Positions 46,025 through 58,246 of a stretch of DNA of 64,000 nt are shown piece by piece (position 1 is the first letter of the stretch; each line of letters begins with the position of its first letter). Source of the stretch: Acorus gramineus (taxonomy: Eukaryota > Streptophyta > Magnoliopsida > Acorales > Acoraceae); the NCBI GenBank assembly GCA_030737835.1, contig CM060850.1:16701191-16765190 (forward strand), written 5' to 3'. Below the pieces are notes generated by a model that worked only from the letters and a program-made list of their open reading frames with translations, did no database searches and was not told the origin of the DNA. The position numbers and the translations under genes were made by a program.

Positions 46025-48228
46025 TTTTTTTTTTTTTTTGAAAATTAGGTAGATATTGTTTCCCCGATTTCATTAAAGATTTCGAAGTACAACACTGAAG
46101 GAGGTGAGAAGAAATAGAAGAATAAAACCAAAACCAGTAAACCTGGCTGTTTACATAGGAAGAAGGAAGAGAAAGGTTATCCTCGGCGGCGAGACCGGTT
46201 AGAGATATTTAACCGGGCTTGACACCGAGAAATTTACCCCATTTAAGCCTCGATCCTCAAGCGCCCGTTGTCAAAGTGCACCTCCCTCGCACCTGCAATG
46301 TACCGACCCCAATCGCGCACGCAACCGCAAAACAACTCCCACATATTCTCCCAATAAATTCTCGTACCCCTAAATAGTGTTGCGTTTCGAGAGAGCCAGA
46401 TCGCCCAAGTGCCTGCCGGGACGATTGATTGCGAGATGTGAGCGGCCACCTTGCCCATGCAGGGGTGATGAAGGTCCTTTCCGGCTGACCAAAGATCCTC
46501 CAACGACTGAAAATTCAAAGACAGTCCAGTAGCGTCCCCGATAGCGGACCACAAGCGTCGAGCAATCCGGCACTGGCAGAATAAGTGTTGCGCCGTCTCC
46601 GGTTCCTCCAGGCAAAGAATGCATGTGGTTGAGGCAGTCGGATTCCATTTGGTCCTATAGACCAGCGTCACCACCCTGTTGTGGTAAAGAAGCCATGAAA
46701 ATATTTTGATCTTCAAAGGAATTTTGGGTTTCCAGATTTGTGGCAACATCCTGTGTGTCGGAGATGAACCCGCTCGATCTCGACACCACCAATTGTACGC
46801 TTCTTTAACGGAGAAACACTCGGATGAATGCGGCTTCCAAATTAGTTGGTCTTCTGTGTCAGTGTCCAGCACTAACGAACCCATCCTTTCCAGCACCAAA
46901 GCATATTGGTTGATCTGTGCATTCGATAGTCGAGCGCGAGACAGCTCCAAACATCGTAGGTCCGCCTCCCCAATGGTTTGGCATATCTCTGCCAGCGTCC
47001 CTTCTTTTTTGACTGCGATATGATGGAGGTCCGGGCATTGAGTGCGCAAGTCGACGTCCCCTGCCCAGCAGTCCTGCCAGAAGTGAACCTTACATCCGTT
47101 TCCAACTCTCCAAATGAAGGCGCTTGACAATTCGGCGCAGTCCGCAAAGATGTCCTTGCATGAGTGCGAGGTACGAGCGTTGATCGCTGGCCACCGTTTG
47201 TCACCCAGGCCCTCCCCTCCGTATCTGTCACGTACAAGCGAGATCCACAAGGAGTTGTGTCCCTGGAGCCATTTCCAAATCCATTTCGCTAGTAGCGCGC
47301 GGTTCATGTCTCCCAGATTTAGAACACCCAATCCTCCTTCCTTCTTACTTCGGCACACCAAGTCCCATTTCATCAAGTATGGGGTTTTCTGTGTATCCGA
47401 TGCGCCTCGCCAAAGAAAACGACGCCGAGCTTGGTCAATAGTTGTGAGGACTCCCGCGGGGGTTCGGAACACTGACAAGAAAAATAATGGTAGATTTGTC
47501 AGGACTGATTGCAGGAGGACCAGCCTACCTCCCCAGCTCAGCAGACGCCCTTTCCAGCCAGCAAGTCGTCTGTGCATCCGCTCAATCAAAGGATCCCAAT
47601 CCGCTTTGAGAAGCCTCCCCTTCACCAAAGGCAGTCCAAGGTGTCGGGTTGGGAAAGGCACAATGCCACATCCCATCCAAGTTGCCAATCTGATGTTTTC
47701 CGCCTCTGAAGTGTTGATCCCGAGTAGTGAGCTTTTTCGGGTATTAATCTTCAGACCTGAGAGAATCTCAAAACATTTAAGGATGAAACGACTACTGCGT
47801 ACGTATTTGTCCTCAGCTTCGCACAACATGAGTGTGTCGTCTGCGTATTGTATCAGTGACACTTTTCTTCCTCTTGGGGCGCAAGCTAAACCGGAGGTCC
47901 ATCCGTGCATCTCTGCTTTCCTTGTGAGGCGGCTCAGAATGTTTGCGACGAGCATGAATAACAGCGGGGACAGGGGGTCGCCTTGTCGTAATCCCCTGTT
48001 GAGAGGAAAGTAACCTGCCAGCGACCCATTGTATAGCACAGACACCCGCACGGTCTCAATGCATTGTCTAACCATTCTGATCCATCTATGAGAAAAGCCA
48101 TGCATCTCCATCACTTGGAGAAGAAAGCCACGGTCAACATTGTCGTACGCCTTTGAAAAATCAAGTTTAAACAACAGCCCTCTGCGATGATCTTTATGCA
48201 GCGATGAAATGATCTCCTGGGCCGCTAG
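46025..48228 (-). mobile_element. LINE-2 (L1-type), 5'-truncated but with an open RT frame
   Basis: The poly(A) tail is seen as a T run at about 46,025-46,039. A single minus-strand frame from about 48,228 to 46,243 covers RT from LFKLDFSKAYD through LRQGDPLSPLLFM and QYADDTLML, then the thumb and zf-RVT C-terminus (CILCLEEPETAQHLFCQC). No stops interrupt it, so the insertion looks young, but endonuclease and ORF1 are missing and it cannot move alone. No clear target duplication is seen. Compared with the paralogous locus at 11,600-11,880, roughly 270 bp of target is missing at this site, consistent with insertion accompanied by deletion. Confidence 0.92.
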
Positions 48229-49140
48229 GAATCCATATTTTTATGGTCTTAGGTTCCCACAAGTGTTGGGGGGATTAACGGTTGCAGACAGAATGCATCA
48301 AAACATTGTAACACTTCAGATATTCTAAGTGCCATCCGAAGTGAAAGCCCACAAAACAGCCAACAATAAAAAAACTGGCTGAAAAGGCTACAGAAGAAAG
48401 AGGACAATTACACAATGATAGAAAATGAAACCGAAAATTCAACTATAGAAATGTTTATTCATTTTGGGAACCATTATTTGTTAAATACAAAATCTTACTG
48501 TTAAACAAAATTTAATATTTCCCTGTCAAACATTTGAGATTTTTTAACATAACTTGATCAGTGTGCACCAGATAGCTAGAAAACTAAGAAAAAGCAATTT
48601 TATCTTTTCTAAATTTGTGTTTTATAATATTTCTCTGTTCTTAATTGATATTAAGTTCTCTAGAGAAAACATACCTAACACTTCATAATATGAACGTTTT
48701 GCTCCTGAATAGCCATAATGTGAACAACATTGTACCCGAGTCATCACCAAAGCTTGTGTACATGTTAATTTTGGTTCATGCATATTAAACATTCAACTAC
48801 AAACTCAGAGTAGCTGCAGCTAAGGTGAAGACTCTAACAAAAGCTTGTACCACTCATTTTTATAGCAATGACATTTTTAATGACAAAAGTTGATGGAGAA
48901 AAATTATAATGATCATATTCATGTTCAGATCACCTGGGCTGTAAATATTAAATCTATAAATATGGTCATGATTGTGAGAATGAGAAGAAAATGAGAAGTG
49001 TTTGTTGAAAGAGATAAGCATGCTTGATCTAATTGAAAATTAAGAAATTTAAGGAGAGAAGAAATTCTATCCAAATTGGACAACTAATGGTAGGCTGTGC
49101 TATTCCACATACAATTTGCTTGTTCATTTGGCTTTTTATA
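48229..49140 (+). other. Downstream flank of the zinc-finger gene (paralogue of 2841-4648 and 11284-11515)
   Basis: Inverted relative to the left block. 48,240-48,530 matches 11,515-11,284. 48,530-48,590 matches 4648-4593 and 3876-3855. 48,590-49,140 matches 3860-2841. It lacks the LINE and both MITEs present on the left and so gives their empty sites. No gene is recognised in it. Confidence 0.78.
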
Positions 49141-49154
49141 TATACTGCTGGTGT

Positions 49155-49480
49155 ATTCAATTTAAGATTTCATTAACAAAAATCATGACAAACAAATATT
49201 TAAGATTTCATTTTACTCTTAGGTAGTATCAACTGTAGTGATTAATTAGTTATGAAAAATTGTCCAGTTTTGCAGCTTTCCATGTTGGTAATATCAAGAC
49301 TGATTAACTAGCTATAAAATTGTGTATTTTCATTTCAGTTATTATCATTGTTGGTTTTCTAGATTTAATTAATTCATGAATGTTTGGGTTTGAAGCCTCT
49401 GCTTATGCTTAATTGGGATGGAAGTCATGCTTCTGCTTTAAGTTGTTGCTTTTGTTTTAAATGGTAATGAATTGATCTGT
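49155..49480 (+). pseudogene. Gene-less relic of the zinc-finger locus
   Basis: 49,160-49,200 ('caatttaagatttcattaac…aatcatgacaaacaa') matches the upstream region at 44,867-44,915. Immediately after it, 49,215-49,310 ('ggtagtatcaactgtagtga…') matches the 3' flank at 45,935-46,020, and on to 49,480 it matches 11,740-11,600. The coding sequence that should lie between is absent. This is a third locus copy, in the same orientation as the intact gene, from which roughly 1 kb has been deleted. Confidence 0.6.
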
Positions 49481-49890
49481 CACTACAAGAAAAATGTCTT
49501 TTTGTTGTACTTCGAAATCTTTAATGAAATCGGGGAACAATATCTACCTAATTTTCAAAAAAAAAAAAAAAAAAAAAATGTCTTTTAGCCGCACTTTGTT
49601 TACCAAGGTAAATTGGTTCGTTGCTAATTCTTATATTTACCGACAAAATGTGTAATTCGTTGGTCATTGTACTCATTTTACCGTAAACAAATGCAGCCAA
49701 ATTTCCACACATCAAAAATCAATGTTACTACGAAATTATTTCCTTGCTAATTTATTTTATTTTTAAAGCACTGGTTTTTATTATGGTAATTATGTTTCTC
49801 TGTAAAGATTTTCTATCGAAATTGATTTGAGTGTCAACTTGTTTTACCAACGAAAGTTATTCCTTGGTATATGTTATGTTTAACTACACC
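49481..49890. mobile_element. CACTA-like non-autonomous element (one end seen)
   Basis: It starts CACTACAAGAAAAATGTC, the usual plant CACTA terminus. The interior carries 'tttaccaaggtaaattggttcgttg' and 'ttaccaacgaaagttattccttgg' motifs common in such elements. A matching TTCTTGTAGTG end was not found, so the right limit is approximate. A short LINE tail is inserted near its left end. Confidence 0.55.
49503..49577 (+). mobile_element. Extremely 5'-truncated LINE tail
   Basis: 'gttgtacttcgaaatcttta' through 'ctacctaattttc' plus about 20 A is the last 50-55 bases of LINE-2 (reverse complement of 46,040-46,095) followed by poly(A). It is flanked by ATGTCTTTT (49,494-49,502 and 49,578-49,586), part of a longer A-rich duplication. 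It lies inside the CACTA-like element. Confidence 0.85.
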
Positions 49891-50179
49891 CACCCTTTCA
49901 AAATTTATTTTTTCACTTTTGAGACCCAACAAAAAAATAAATATTTTTTTCACTTCATTTGAAACACTAATAAAGTCACTGACTCCCTAATCGCTAAAAA
50001 GAGGATCGAAGGAGAGAAACTCTTAAGCCGTTCGATTTTGGAAGATTCGACTTCACCTCATCCTTACCAACCTCCCTCATTGTCACCTCTGACCGATCCG
50101 ATTGTCAAATCTCGATCAACAGAGAACCATGATTATGTGCTACCGCAAATTGGGAAGCTCAGATGAAGCGCAATTGGGT
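49891..50179. other. Intergenic, unassigned
   Basis: It lies between the CACTA-like element and the inverted zinc-finger copy. 49,980-50,160 is less AT-rich and could be diverged zinc-finger coding or retroelement sequence, but no frame or motif convinced me. Confidence 0.35.
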
Positions 50180-50793
50180 ACCTGCAATGCTCCAAGTACT
50201 CTCACGGGTGGGTGCGGGAGATCATCAAAAGACACGTAGCGGCATCAAGAACCTCCTCGGAGTAGCAGAAGAAGAAGTCCTGCCCTGGTTTCCGTGACCA
50301 GCGCTTCCTCTTGCTTGTCGTTGGGAATGCTGCCAGGGGGAGCTTTGTTACGATTTTTGATCTTGGATGCAATCAATCAAAGAAAATAAACAAACAAATC
50401 AAAGCAAAGACATAAAAATTTACGTGGTTCGACAAATCTTGTCTACGTATACGAAGTACACTAGAGATCAATCCACTATCAATGAGAAGTTTTTACAATG
50501 ATTACACCGAAGATAAAAATCCTAGAACCTAATGAAAAATATGAGATGCTTGACATCTCATTAAAGGCCAAAAAGTCAATACACGAAAGACCCCCGTCTG
50601 ACCCTGCGTAGCGCTAATAATCCTCTGCGTACATCATTAAGCTCCACAATATATAACAAGCTTCTCGGAGTGCCAACTCATGTGGCCATAGAGGGCATTG
50701 ACGACATGGCCCATTCCACAAACGAATTGAGCCCGAGTGAGAAGAGAAGCTCTTGTCGCTGGATTCGCAGCCGTGCTGCTTATCTTCCTCCAT
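50180..50793 (-). pseudogene. Inverted, broken copy of the zinc-finger gene
   Basis: On the minus strand the start ATGGAGGAAGATAAG at 50,793 matches the intact gene's start, preceded by a conserved leader (cgtgctctgtttttgctcgc near 50,840). Similarity continues to 'ggcactccgagaagct' at 50,664, is interrupted by a solo LTR (50,346-50,658), and resumes at 50,345 as 'aagctccccctggcagcatt'. It covers the nuclear-localisation and L-box region to about 50,180. Everything beyond, including both zinc fingers and the EAR motif, is missing. The N-terminal part has diverged in frame as well. It is convergent with the intact gene. Confidence 0.8.
50346..50658 (-). mobile_element. 313-bp solo LTR in the inverted zinc-finger copy
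   Basis: It starts TGTTACGATTTTTG and ends ATATATAACA with a perfect 5-bp duplication AGCTT (50,341-50,345 and 50,659-50,663). It contains 'tttacgtggttcg', a motif often seen in plant LTRs. No internal domain or second LTR remains. The duplicated bases are those of the gene's 'gagaagct' site, so the insertion into the coding sequence is unambiguous. Confidence 0.88.
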
Positions 50794-51029
50794 TGGAAAG
50801 CTCAAAATCAACCAACAAAGATAGCGAGCAAAAACAGAGCACGCGGAGGAACAACAGAGGGTGGTTTCGCAAAGAAAAAAAAAAGGATGGAAATCTTATT
50901 AGTTTTTCAGAGAATTTTTGGAAAGTGAGACAGAGAGAGACCGTCTGTATTATCTTTGATTGTTTAAGATTTATGTTGATTTGATTGTCTGTTTGTCATG
51001 ATTTTAATTAATGAAATCTTAAATTGATT

Positions 51030-51385
51030 TACTTATGGTTCCATTTGTAGTATGGGAGGAGATCTACGAATATTTACCGTTATAAATTATAAAGGCCTAT
51101 CTGGCTATCTCTCTCTGTTCATTTATCTTTTTAACGTAATCGTGATCGTCGATTTCTTTTGATGATCTGTACAGCTGTGGATACAATTCAAGGGGATAAG
51201 AGTGGTGGGAGTTTATTTATTGTCGTGGACCACTCTAACCGTTGGTGTTTAATTTGACTTCATTAAAGACAAAGGGGGCACCACTTTTATAAGAAATCTA
51301 ACTGAAAAATGTCCATCGAATATCTTTAATTTGGGACACCACTTTCAGTTTTGAATGTCATTCCAAACATTGATACAGAAAACTT
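51030..51385. repeat. Right arm of the inverted zinc-finger locus duplication (distal part)
   Basis: Inverted match to 43,667-44,131 plus 44,867-44,930, including the single-copy ATCAATTTAAGAT site that is empty of the 735-bp insertion. The arm ends near 51,385. Confidence 0.7.
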
Positions 51386-51798
51386 AATGTTTGAATGATT
51401 TTTTTTATCATTAGAGATTGAAGGCTTGGAGGTAAGCCAGTTAACTATTTGATAATGTCATTCCAAACATTACACGTGCGTATGTAATGTGTCAAACCCA
51501 CATCATGGTAAAAAAATTTGAACTTGGAGGCTAAAGTCTGCCTACATCATACCCTTTTTGAACAAGTGTACAACCATAGAAACAATAGGGTCACAATAGG
51601 ATTAAAAAAAATGTGATCCTAATAGCGTGTAAGCAGAGAGCAAAGAAAAATTATCAAGAAATTCAAATGGACATGACCCAAAATTCCAATAATTTTGATT
51701 CTAACATATTAATTTTGCCTATGCAATCCAGGCCGTGTTGGGCCGGGCACATGTGCGTGTGTTTATGGGACAAACTAACATCATAGTATGTCCTCTCC
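51386..51798. other. Intergenic, no feature recognised
   Basis: Low-copy-looking AT-rich sequence between the inverted-repeat arm and the transposon end at the duplication breakpoint. I found no ORF, splice pattern or repeat structure in it. Confidence 0.4.
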
Positions 51799-51912
51799 AG
51801 AGGCAGAGCCAGGAAATAAATTTGGGGTGGGCTAAATTAAATTTTAGTAAAAGAAAATTTATGCTTGATAAAAAGCACTAAATAAAATTTTATATAAATA
51901 AATCAAATTTAT
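51799..51912. mobile_element. Truncated hAT-like terminus at the duplication breakpoint
   Basis: 'agaggcagagccaggaaat' is a decayed CAGGGGCGGAGCCAGGA end. The following 100 bp is the inverted counterpart of 26,515-26,620. The element stops at about 51,912, within a few bases of where the 12-kb duplication begins. Confidence 0.65.
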
Positions 51913-54903
51913 AATCAATTGATCTTTAGCAAGAAATTATGTTTTAAAAAGGAATTGTAATTCTTTGGCACCTGTTGCATTGAATCTGTTTTTACTACTT
52001 TCATTTATATATCATCGAGGGAAATTGTTTGAAACTTTGAATATATTTCTAAATTGTTAAAAACATGATCATGACATTAAACTCCTCCTGTGCATTGAAT
52101 TTTATAATTTTCCTGTAAAGGTATCCATTTTGAAGTTCAAATTCACATGACAAAAGTTTCAATTTAACTAAATGAATAATCCCATCCAATACATGACCTT
52201 GAGTATGAAATTTACCTCAGTATTTGTTTTGAAATGTTTCACACCATACAGAATGTGATAAGCAGTTCAGCTTTCAGTTCGTACTCTCCTCTTCTGAATT
52301 CTGATGGCCAATTTATAGATGGCATCAGTATTTCCTGTCCCATGGCAGTCAATCCTGCCTCTTCTGAAAAACATCTTTGATTTGTACTATGGTTAAATGT
52401 TATTTTCTTGTAGCAATTGCCATGCTGGCAATAAGAAATTATGATCTATTTTAATGTGGTTACTACGAAAAGATAAGAATCTTACAAAAGTTAATGGGAA
52501 TAAGTTGGATAATGATGATAATATTTTATATGAGATGTTTGGAATGGAGGATGAATCGATGGTACAACTTTTCTTTGCTTGTCAGACTATTTGATTGGTA
52601 TTGGCCAAGGTGAGCAATGGATTTTTGAGACAGTTTTAGAGATGTTAAACCATGTGGGAATGGTTCGGGAAGAAAATAACAAAAGATGATCTTAGAAACA
52701 AGCGATATTTCTTGAATTCGTTCCAAATGCAATATATTGGAGATATGGGGTATCTGGTTTTATGCATGTCTCTTCAAAGGAACACTGGGCTATTTGAGAA
52801 TATTTGGGTCATTTCTATGATGTGAGGCTGGATGAAGATGCTTTCATTAAAATCCCAAATTTTCATCTCAATCATATTCTGGGTTGTCGGTTTATGTGGT
52901 TGTTGTACTGTAAGTTCTGATGAGCTTATTCTGCAGATACATGATGTTGTGAGATATAGAATGCACCGAATGAAGAAAAAACTAAAGGATGAGTTGGACA
53001 ACAGGAATACAATTGAGGAATATATATGCTCTAATTGTGAGCGGAGGTATCAGTTTTACTAAGTCTCTACTTTTATACTGAAATAAAATCTTATACGTAG
53101 TTGTGTAATCGCACAAATTGCATGTGTGATTGCGTTGTCTTTAAGTACGCCCCTCTTAAATGGATTGTAATGTAAAAGATCCAGTTAAGTCCATCTGATT
53201 TGTACGCCCCCAAGTAGTAATTAATACATAGTGAATAATGGATTAAAGAATTTTTTTTTGTTGATGATTTACCGAACAAGTTAATCACTTGATGAAATGG
53301 CAAATCTTATAAATGGTTTATGATGAATGGATAAAAAGTGAAACACCAAATTCAATTTATTTGACAAGTAGAATCATGGATCTCTATTTATAGGGTTTTG
53401 AAACCCTAAAATGCCAACAACCCAATAAAATTCTACGCAACAACTAAATCTGAACAGAACTAGAAAAATACCTATCGACATTCCAATAGCAACCCAATTA
53501 AGCTATAAAGATCAGATTCTTTTTCCCTGATATAAATTAACCACTTCTTAAAAAATATATCAAAACCCAAAATCAGGTCTTAAAATTTAAAAGGTCAGTC
53601 TCGAGTAATGAAAAATATTAAGAGAGAGAGAGAGAGAGAGCTCTAAATCTCTGAAAACCAGTTGAGATCAAATACGAGGAGGGGGTGGAAGAACCTTGCC
53701 GATGACTTTTGCATGGTCACATGGTCACCTTTTGAAAGAGAGAGGGGGAAAGACAGTTGAAAGAGAGGGGAATACAAAGAAAAATTAATTAGGGGTTAGA
53801 TATGTGGGCTTCTAAATTAGATGTTTACAACATGAGGGGCGTACACATAAAAGGGGACATTTACAGATTTGAGGGGCGCAAATAGTGGCACCCATAATAA
53901 ATAGGTTGAATTGGGATGTGAGGGGCGTCGGACCAGAGATATTCTCTGTCTTTGGGCTTGTTTGACAATGGGTTAAGGTTTTTGAGGATAAGTTGTCTTG
54001 ATTTTAGGGGATAAAAAGTCTGTCAATTTTGTCTATATTTACATTTGTAAAAATTGAGACAAAAAGTGGGGATAAATGTTAACCTAGCCTTTAGATGAAA
54101 CAAAATATCCCCATTTTCATTTCAAAATCGGGACAACTGTCTCTTCTTTAATCTGATTATTTTTTATACCAAACAGGATAAGTTACCCTCCTCCTCACTT
54201 ATTCCCACAATTTTCCCTAATACTTCTTATCTTTATGCCAAACCAGCTCTTTACTTTCATCACACCCCCCACCCCCCCTCCCCACCCCCACAAATAAAAA
54301 ACAAGTTTGTTAGTGTGTTTTCCCACTTGCTTTTATACCCTTATTATTCAATCTCCGTTGTTCCGATCACTGGTGTCTCTAACCACATCTTCGAACATTA
54401 GAGCATGGCATGTGACCTAAATGTTGTATCACTGTTGCTAATTTATCCTCAAAGTGTACATCGAACCTGATCCTTCTCAGTGGGGATTTTATGCTCACTG
54501 TACCTCAACAATGGATTTTTTTACTTCTTTTTGGCTGTTTTGTTTTTAAACTTTGGTTTAAGGGCAAAGGATGACCCATCAAAAGACGTAACAAATTTGT
54601 AAATTTTGTTGTTTTAGTGAAAAGTGGGTGGGCATATGTGGCCACTGCAGACCTCTTTTGTTTCCTGTCTCTAACTTTTTTTTTATTTTAAATTCAGGTA
54701 TTCCACTTTTGATGCTTTGCGACTAATAAGCATGAAAGATGATAGTTTTCACTGTGAAAAATGTGATGGAAAACTTGTAGCTGAGAGTGACATGCTTGCT
54801 GCTGAAGAAATGGGTGATGCAGATAATAATGCTAGGAGGCGACGCCGTGAGAAGTTAAAGGACATGCTTCTAAAGATTGAGGTGTGTATTCCAATCTTTT
54901 CTC

Positions 54904-56167
54904 TTTTTTTTGAAATAATATAGGAGAGTCTTATTGAAAAGAAACCCTCGAATAGAAGGAGACGAGGGATCTCCTTACATTAATAAAAGAGAAAAGGAGA
55001 AGAAATGATACAAAATGAAAGGAAAGTACAAAAAGATTAAAAAAAAAATCCGCGGTGAACTCCTCCCGAACCAATTATCCCACATGATCGAAACAATTGT
55101 TCTTTTTCCAAAATATTGTGACCCAATCGCGAAAAAGAGAAGAAATTAACACCCATGTATTTTCAAAATACATTCTATCATGTTGGAAAAGGCATTCATT
55201 TCGTGTGATCCAAATACTCCAACAAACCGCATGAGGAATCAACCGTTGAAACTTGGCTAAGTTGCTTCGATCACCTCGCTTTCGTCTTGTTTGAAAACAC
55301 CAAGATCAATGAAAGGAAAAATGAGAGCCAAGAGCCTCACCTACCTTCTACCAAATCTTCACACTAAATGAACATTTTAAAAAAGCTCTCTTGTTTCATC
55401 CTCCGAACCACAAAATTCACAACTTATATTTCCATTTTGCTCGGTTAACCTTTGTGAGGATTTTGTCAAGGAAGACAAGCCACATAAAACACTGAATCGT
55501 CAAAGGGAAAAGAGGACCCCATATGAGGCGCTCGAAATGTGCGGATAATAGGTCCGGGTTGGAAACTTTATTGAGCCTTGTATAAAAGGAACGCACCGAA
55601 AAACCGGATTGAGGATCCAACTTCCAAATCACTGTATCCTCTTCCTCCAAATTCAAATTCACCTCTTAAAGAGCCGCAAGAAGAAAGACAAATTCCTCTG
55701 CCTCAACATCATTAAGGCCTCATCTTAGGCGTGGAACCCAAATAATAGGGTCCTCCCCACACATGAAGGAATCACAAATAAGATCCTCCTCATTGAGGGC
55801 AATCCGAAAGAGATTTGAGAAAAGAGAAGCCACGGATGTTCCTCGCAGCCAATTGTCCTTCCAAAACTGGGTTTCCACCCCATTTCTGGGTGAGAAATGA
55901 ATATCATCCTTAATCTCTTCGACTATGTCAATAATGTCCTTCCACATTTTTGAGAGAACAACTCTCAGACGTGGGGATAAGGAGAGCCTTGTGCTACCCA
56001 AGTATTATTTTTCATGAATTACTCTAGACCACAAAGAGTCCGGAGAGGCGATCATCCTCTATAACCATTTGCCCAATAGAGCCTTAATTCATTTTCCGAA
56101 GATCAAGAACTCCCATTCCACCATCTTTTTTGGACCAACAAATAAGGTCCCATTTTGCAAGATGTGG
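54904..56167 (-). mobile_element. LINE 3' fragment (duplicate of 33565-34830)
   Basis: Same minus-strand LINE tail in intron 5 of TFIIE-alpha copy 2, with the T run at 54,904-54,911 and the zf-RVT frame at 55,662-55,417. Nearly identical to the source, so it was inherited through the duplication and not inserted separately. Confidence 0.85.
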
Positions 56168-57951
56168 CCTATTGCTCCCTACTATGGCACCATTCCCTAC
56201 TTTGACAGTCATTCCAAAGTATTCTAATCTTGTCAACATCTAATTTCAAAAATATTTCTCCACAGTTCTCATCTAATTTTCAAAGACATGACAATGTCCA
56301 TGTTAGAAAAACACTATTTGTGTCCCTGTTACAGTATTTGATGGTGCTATATTTGACTTTTTGAAACGTAAACCATCCACATCTCATCTTGAGTCAAATT
56401 CAATTCGAGAAGCATTCTTCAAAACATACACAGGAATCGGCTTATAGCCATTAAATACTAGCCGAGACCCCTTAACCTATATCTTGCTTGTGCGCGACAC
56501 TTTTCTTTGTCTTTCATTCTTATGAAAGGTAGCATCTACACCCATAGAAATGCTTTGATCCAACCCATGATCTCCCTAACACATAGGCTCATTCATTCTT
56601 GTTGTAACTTGTAACCCAATTCAGTTCGAGGCGCTTGTTTTTGGGTGTGCAAAGTTATTGGGGGAGTTCTATTTTCTTGTTAATTATCTTTTCCAATTTC
56701 TTTCTTGGCGCCATGTCTCCATCTTGTTCGAGAAGTAACATTTCTTAATTTGATCCTATATTCAAGGGAAAAAAGCTTAATTCATTTCCAATAATAACAT
56801 CCTTCCACATTGGATCTGTCCTCATATTTGAATTGGCACATCTGGGTTCTTACACACTGGGTGTGCCCTATGAATATTATACTATGTTGAACTGCCTCGT
56901 CTAATTCTTGTGGAGACTTAATGGAGAAGGATAAAAAAAGCTTTTACAATAAGGGTAATGATTGAGTTGCAGTTTCATGATTTAGAGCAAATTTGCTCAT
57001 TCTATGAACGTTTGAAAATCATATTGGCTCATGAATTGTGGAACTAAGCATGAGTTGCAAAAGCTTGGATCAAAGCGTTTTAGATGCTCCATGACATAAC
57101 ACATAAGATTATTCATTTTCTTTTTTTGATGTTGAGTAAACATAGAGAAATTAAAAAGTCATCAATTCTTCTCCTTTGTTTGGGTGCTTTTATGAATAAC
57201 ATCTTTCTCCAAATAAAGAAAAAAAATCAACAATTCTTAATTTTTTTTGGTAATAGTTTTTTGTTAGATAAACGTTGAGTCTCGGATCCATTATCTCGTG
57301 GTTGCCAAAAAAAATAAAATTTCTCTTGTCAACCATTGAGATACGGGTCCAAGTCCCATTATGTTTTAAGTATTCTTTTAACAATCAGACAATCAAATTT
57401 TCTAGTATTCTTGCATTTTTTTCAATTTTTTTTTTTTGGTTTGAACACTGTGACAGAAGGATATGGATGATGGAATAAATCCATCCCACTTGGTCCCACA
57501 CTGTTTAAATTATGGAATGATTTGCAGGTTCAGCTGAAACCTTTGATGGATCAACTCGCTAGAGTAAAAGATTTACCTGCTCTGAATTCGGAAGTCTCCA
57601 AGCATGGGAAGCTGCAAATGCAAAAGCTGGTCGTGCTTCTAACGGTGATTCTGATGTTGGTGATTCCTCCAAAACTTCTCAAGGACAATGGTATGGAGGG
57701 ACGCCAATGCCATTTCTTGGTGAGACAAAGGTACATTTTTTGTTAGCTGGTTTTAGTATTTTAATTGTTCATAGTAATTCCAGGTCATGTGCGGGGGCCT
57801 CCTCTGTGAGCTATACAGACTACCATTTTATTTTTGTTTTGGTGTTCTATCGGGCTCCCAATGTGGCTTTTATGTGTGCATTGGACATCCGCCTTACCTT
57901 TAATCTAAGGTAGATGCCTACCACCTATCTCTTCAACCCCCACACCACCCT

Positions 57952-57970
57952 CCCCCCCCCCCCCCCCCCC
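57952..57970. repeat. 19-base C homopolymer
   Basis: Intron 6 of TFIIE-alpha copy 2 has an uninterrupted C run followed by an A run. Copy 1 (about 36,611-36,625) has only short C runs at the same place. It may be real expansion or a sequencing artefact. Confidence 0.9.
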
Positions 57971-58246
57971 TACCCAAAAAAAAAAAAGGGTCTGCTTGTC
58001 CTCTGATTTTGGTATCATGATGATTATGTTTGCTTGTGAAATCTTCCATTGTTTTTTTTGTAGTTTATTTTATATTTATGTATTGCAACTCATATAATAT
58101 TTGAAATTAACAGCAGATGCTATTTAGTTTGCAGTTTGCTCATATTGATCATATGACATTGAATTGTGGCAGGTTGAAGTTGCTTTATCAGGTGTTGAAG
58201 TTAAAGATGAGGATTCAAAACCTTCTGCTGCCACTACATCCCTGAA

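Noticed and set aside
46243-48174. 643-residue ORF as a host gene
   Set aside because: RT motifs (KLDFSKAYD, YADD) and a C-terminal zf-RVT region with a poly(A) tail identify a LINE.
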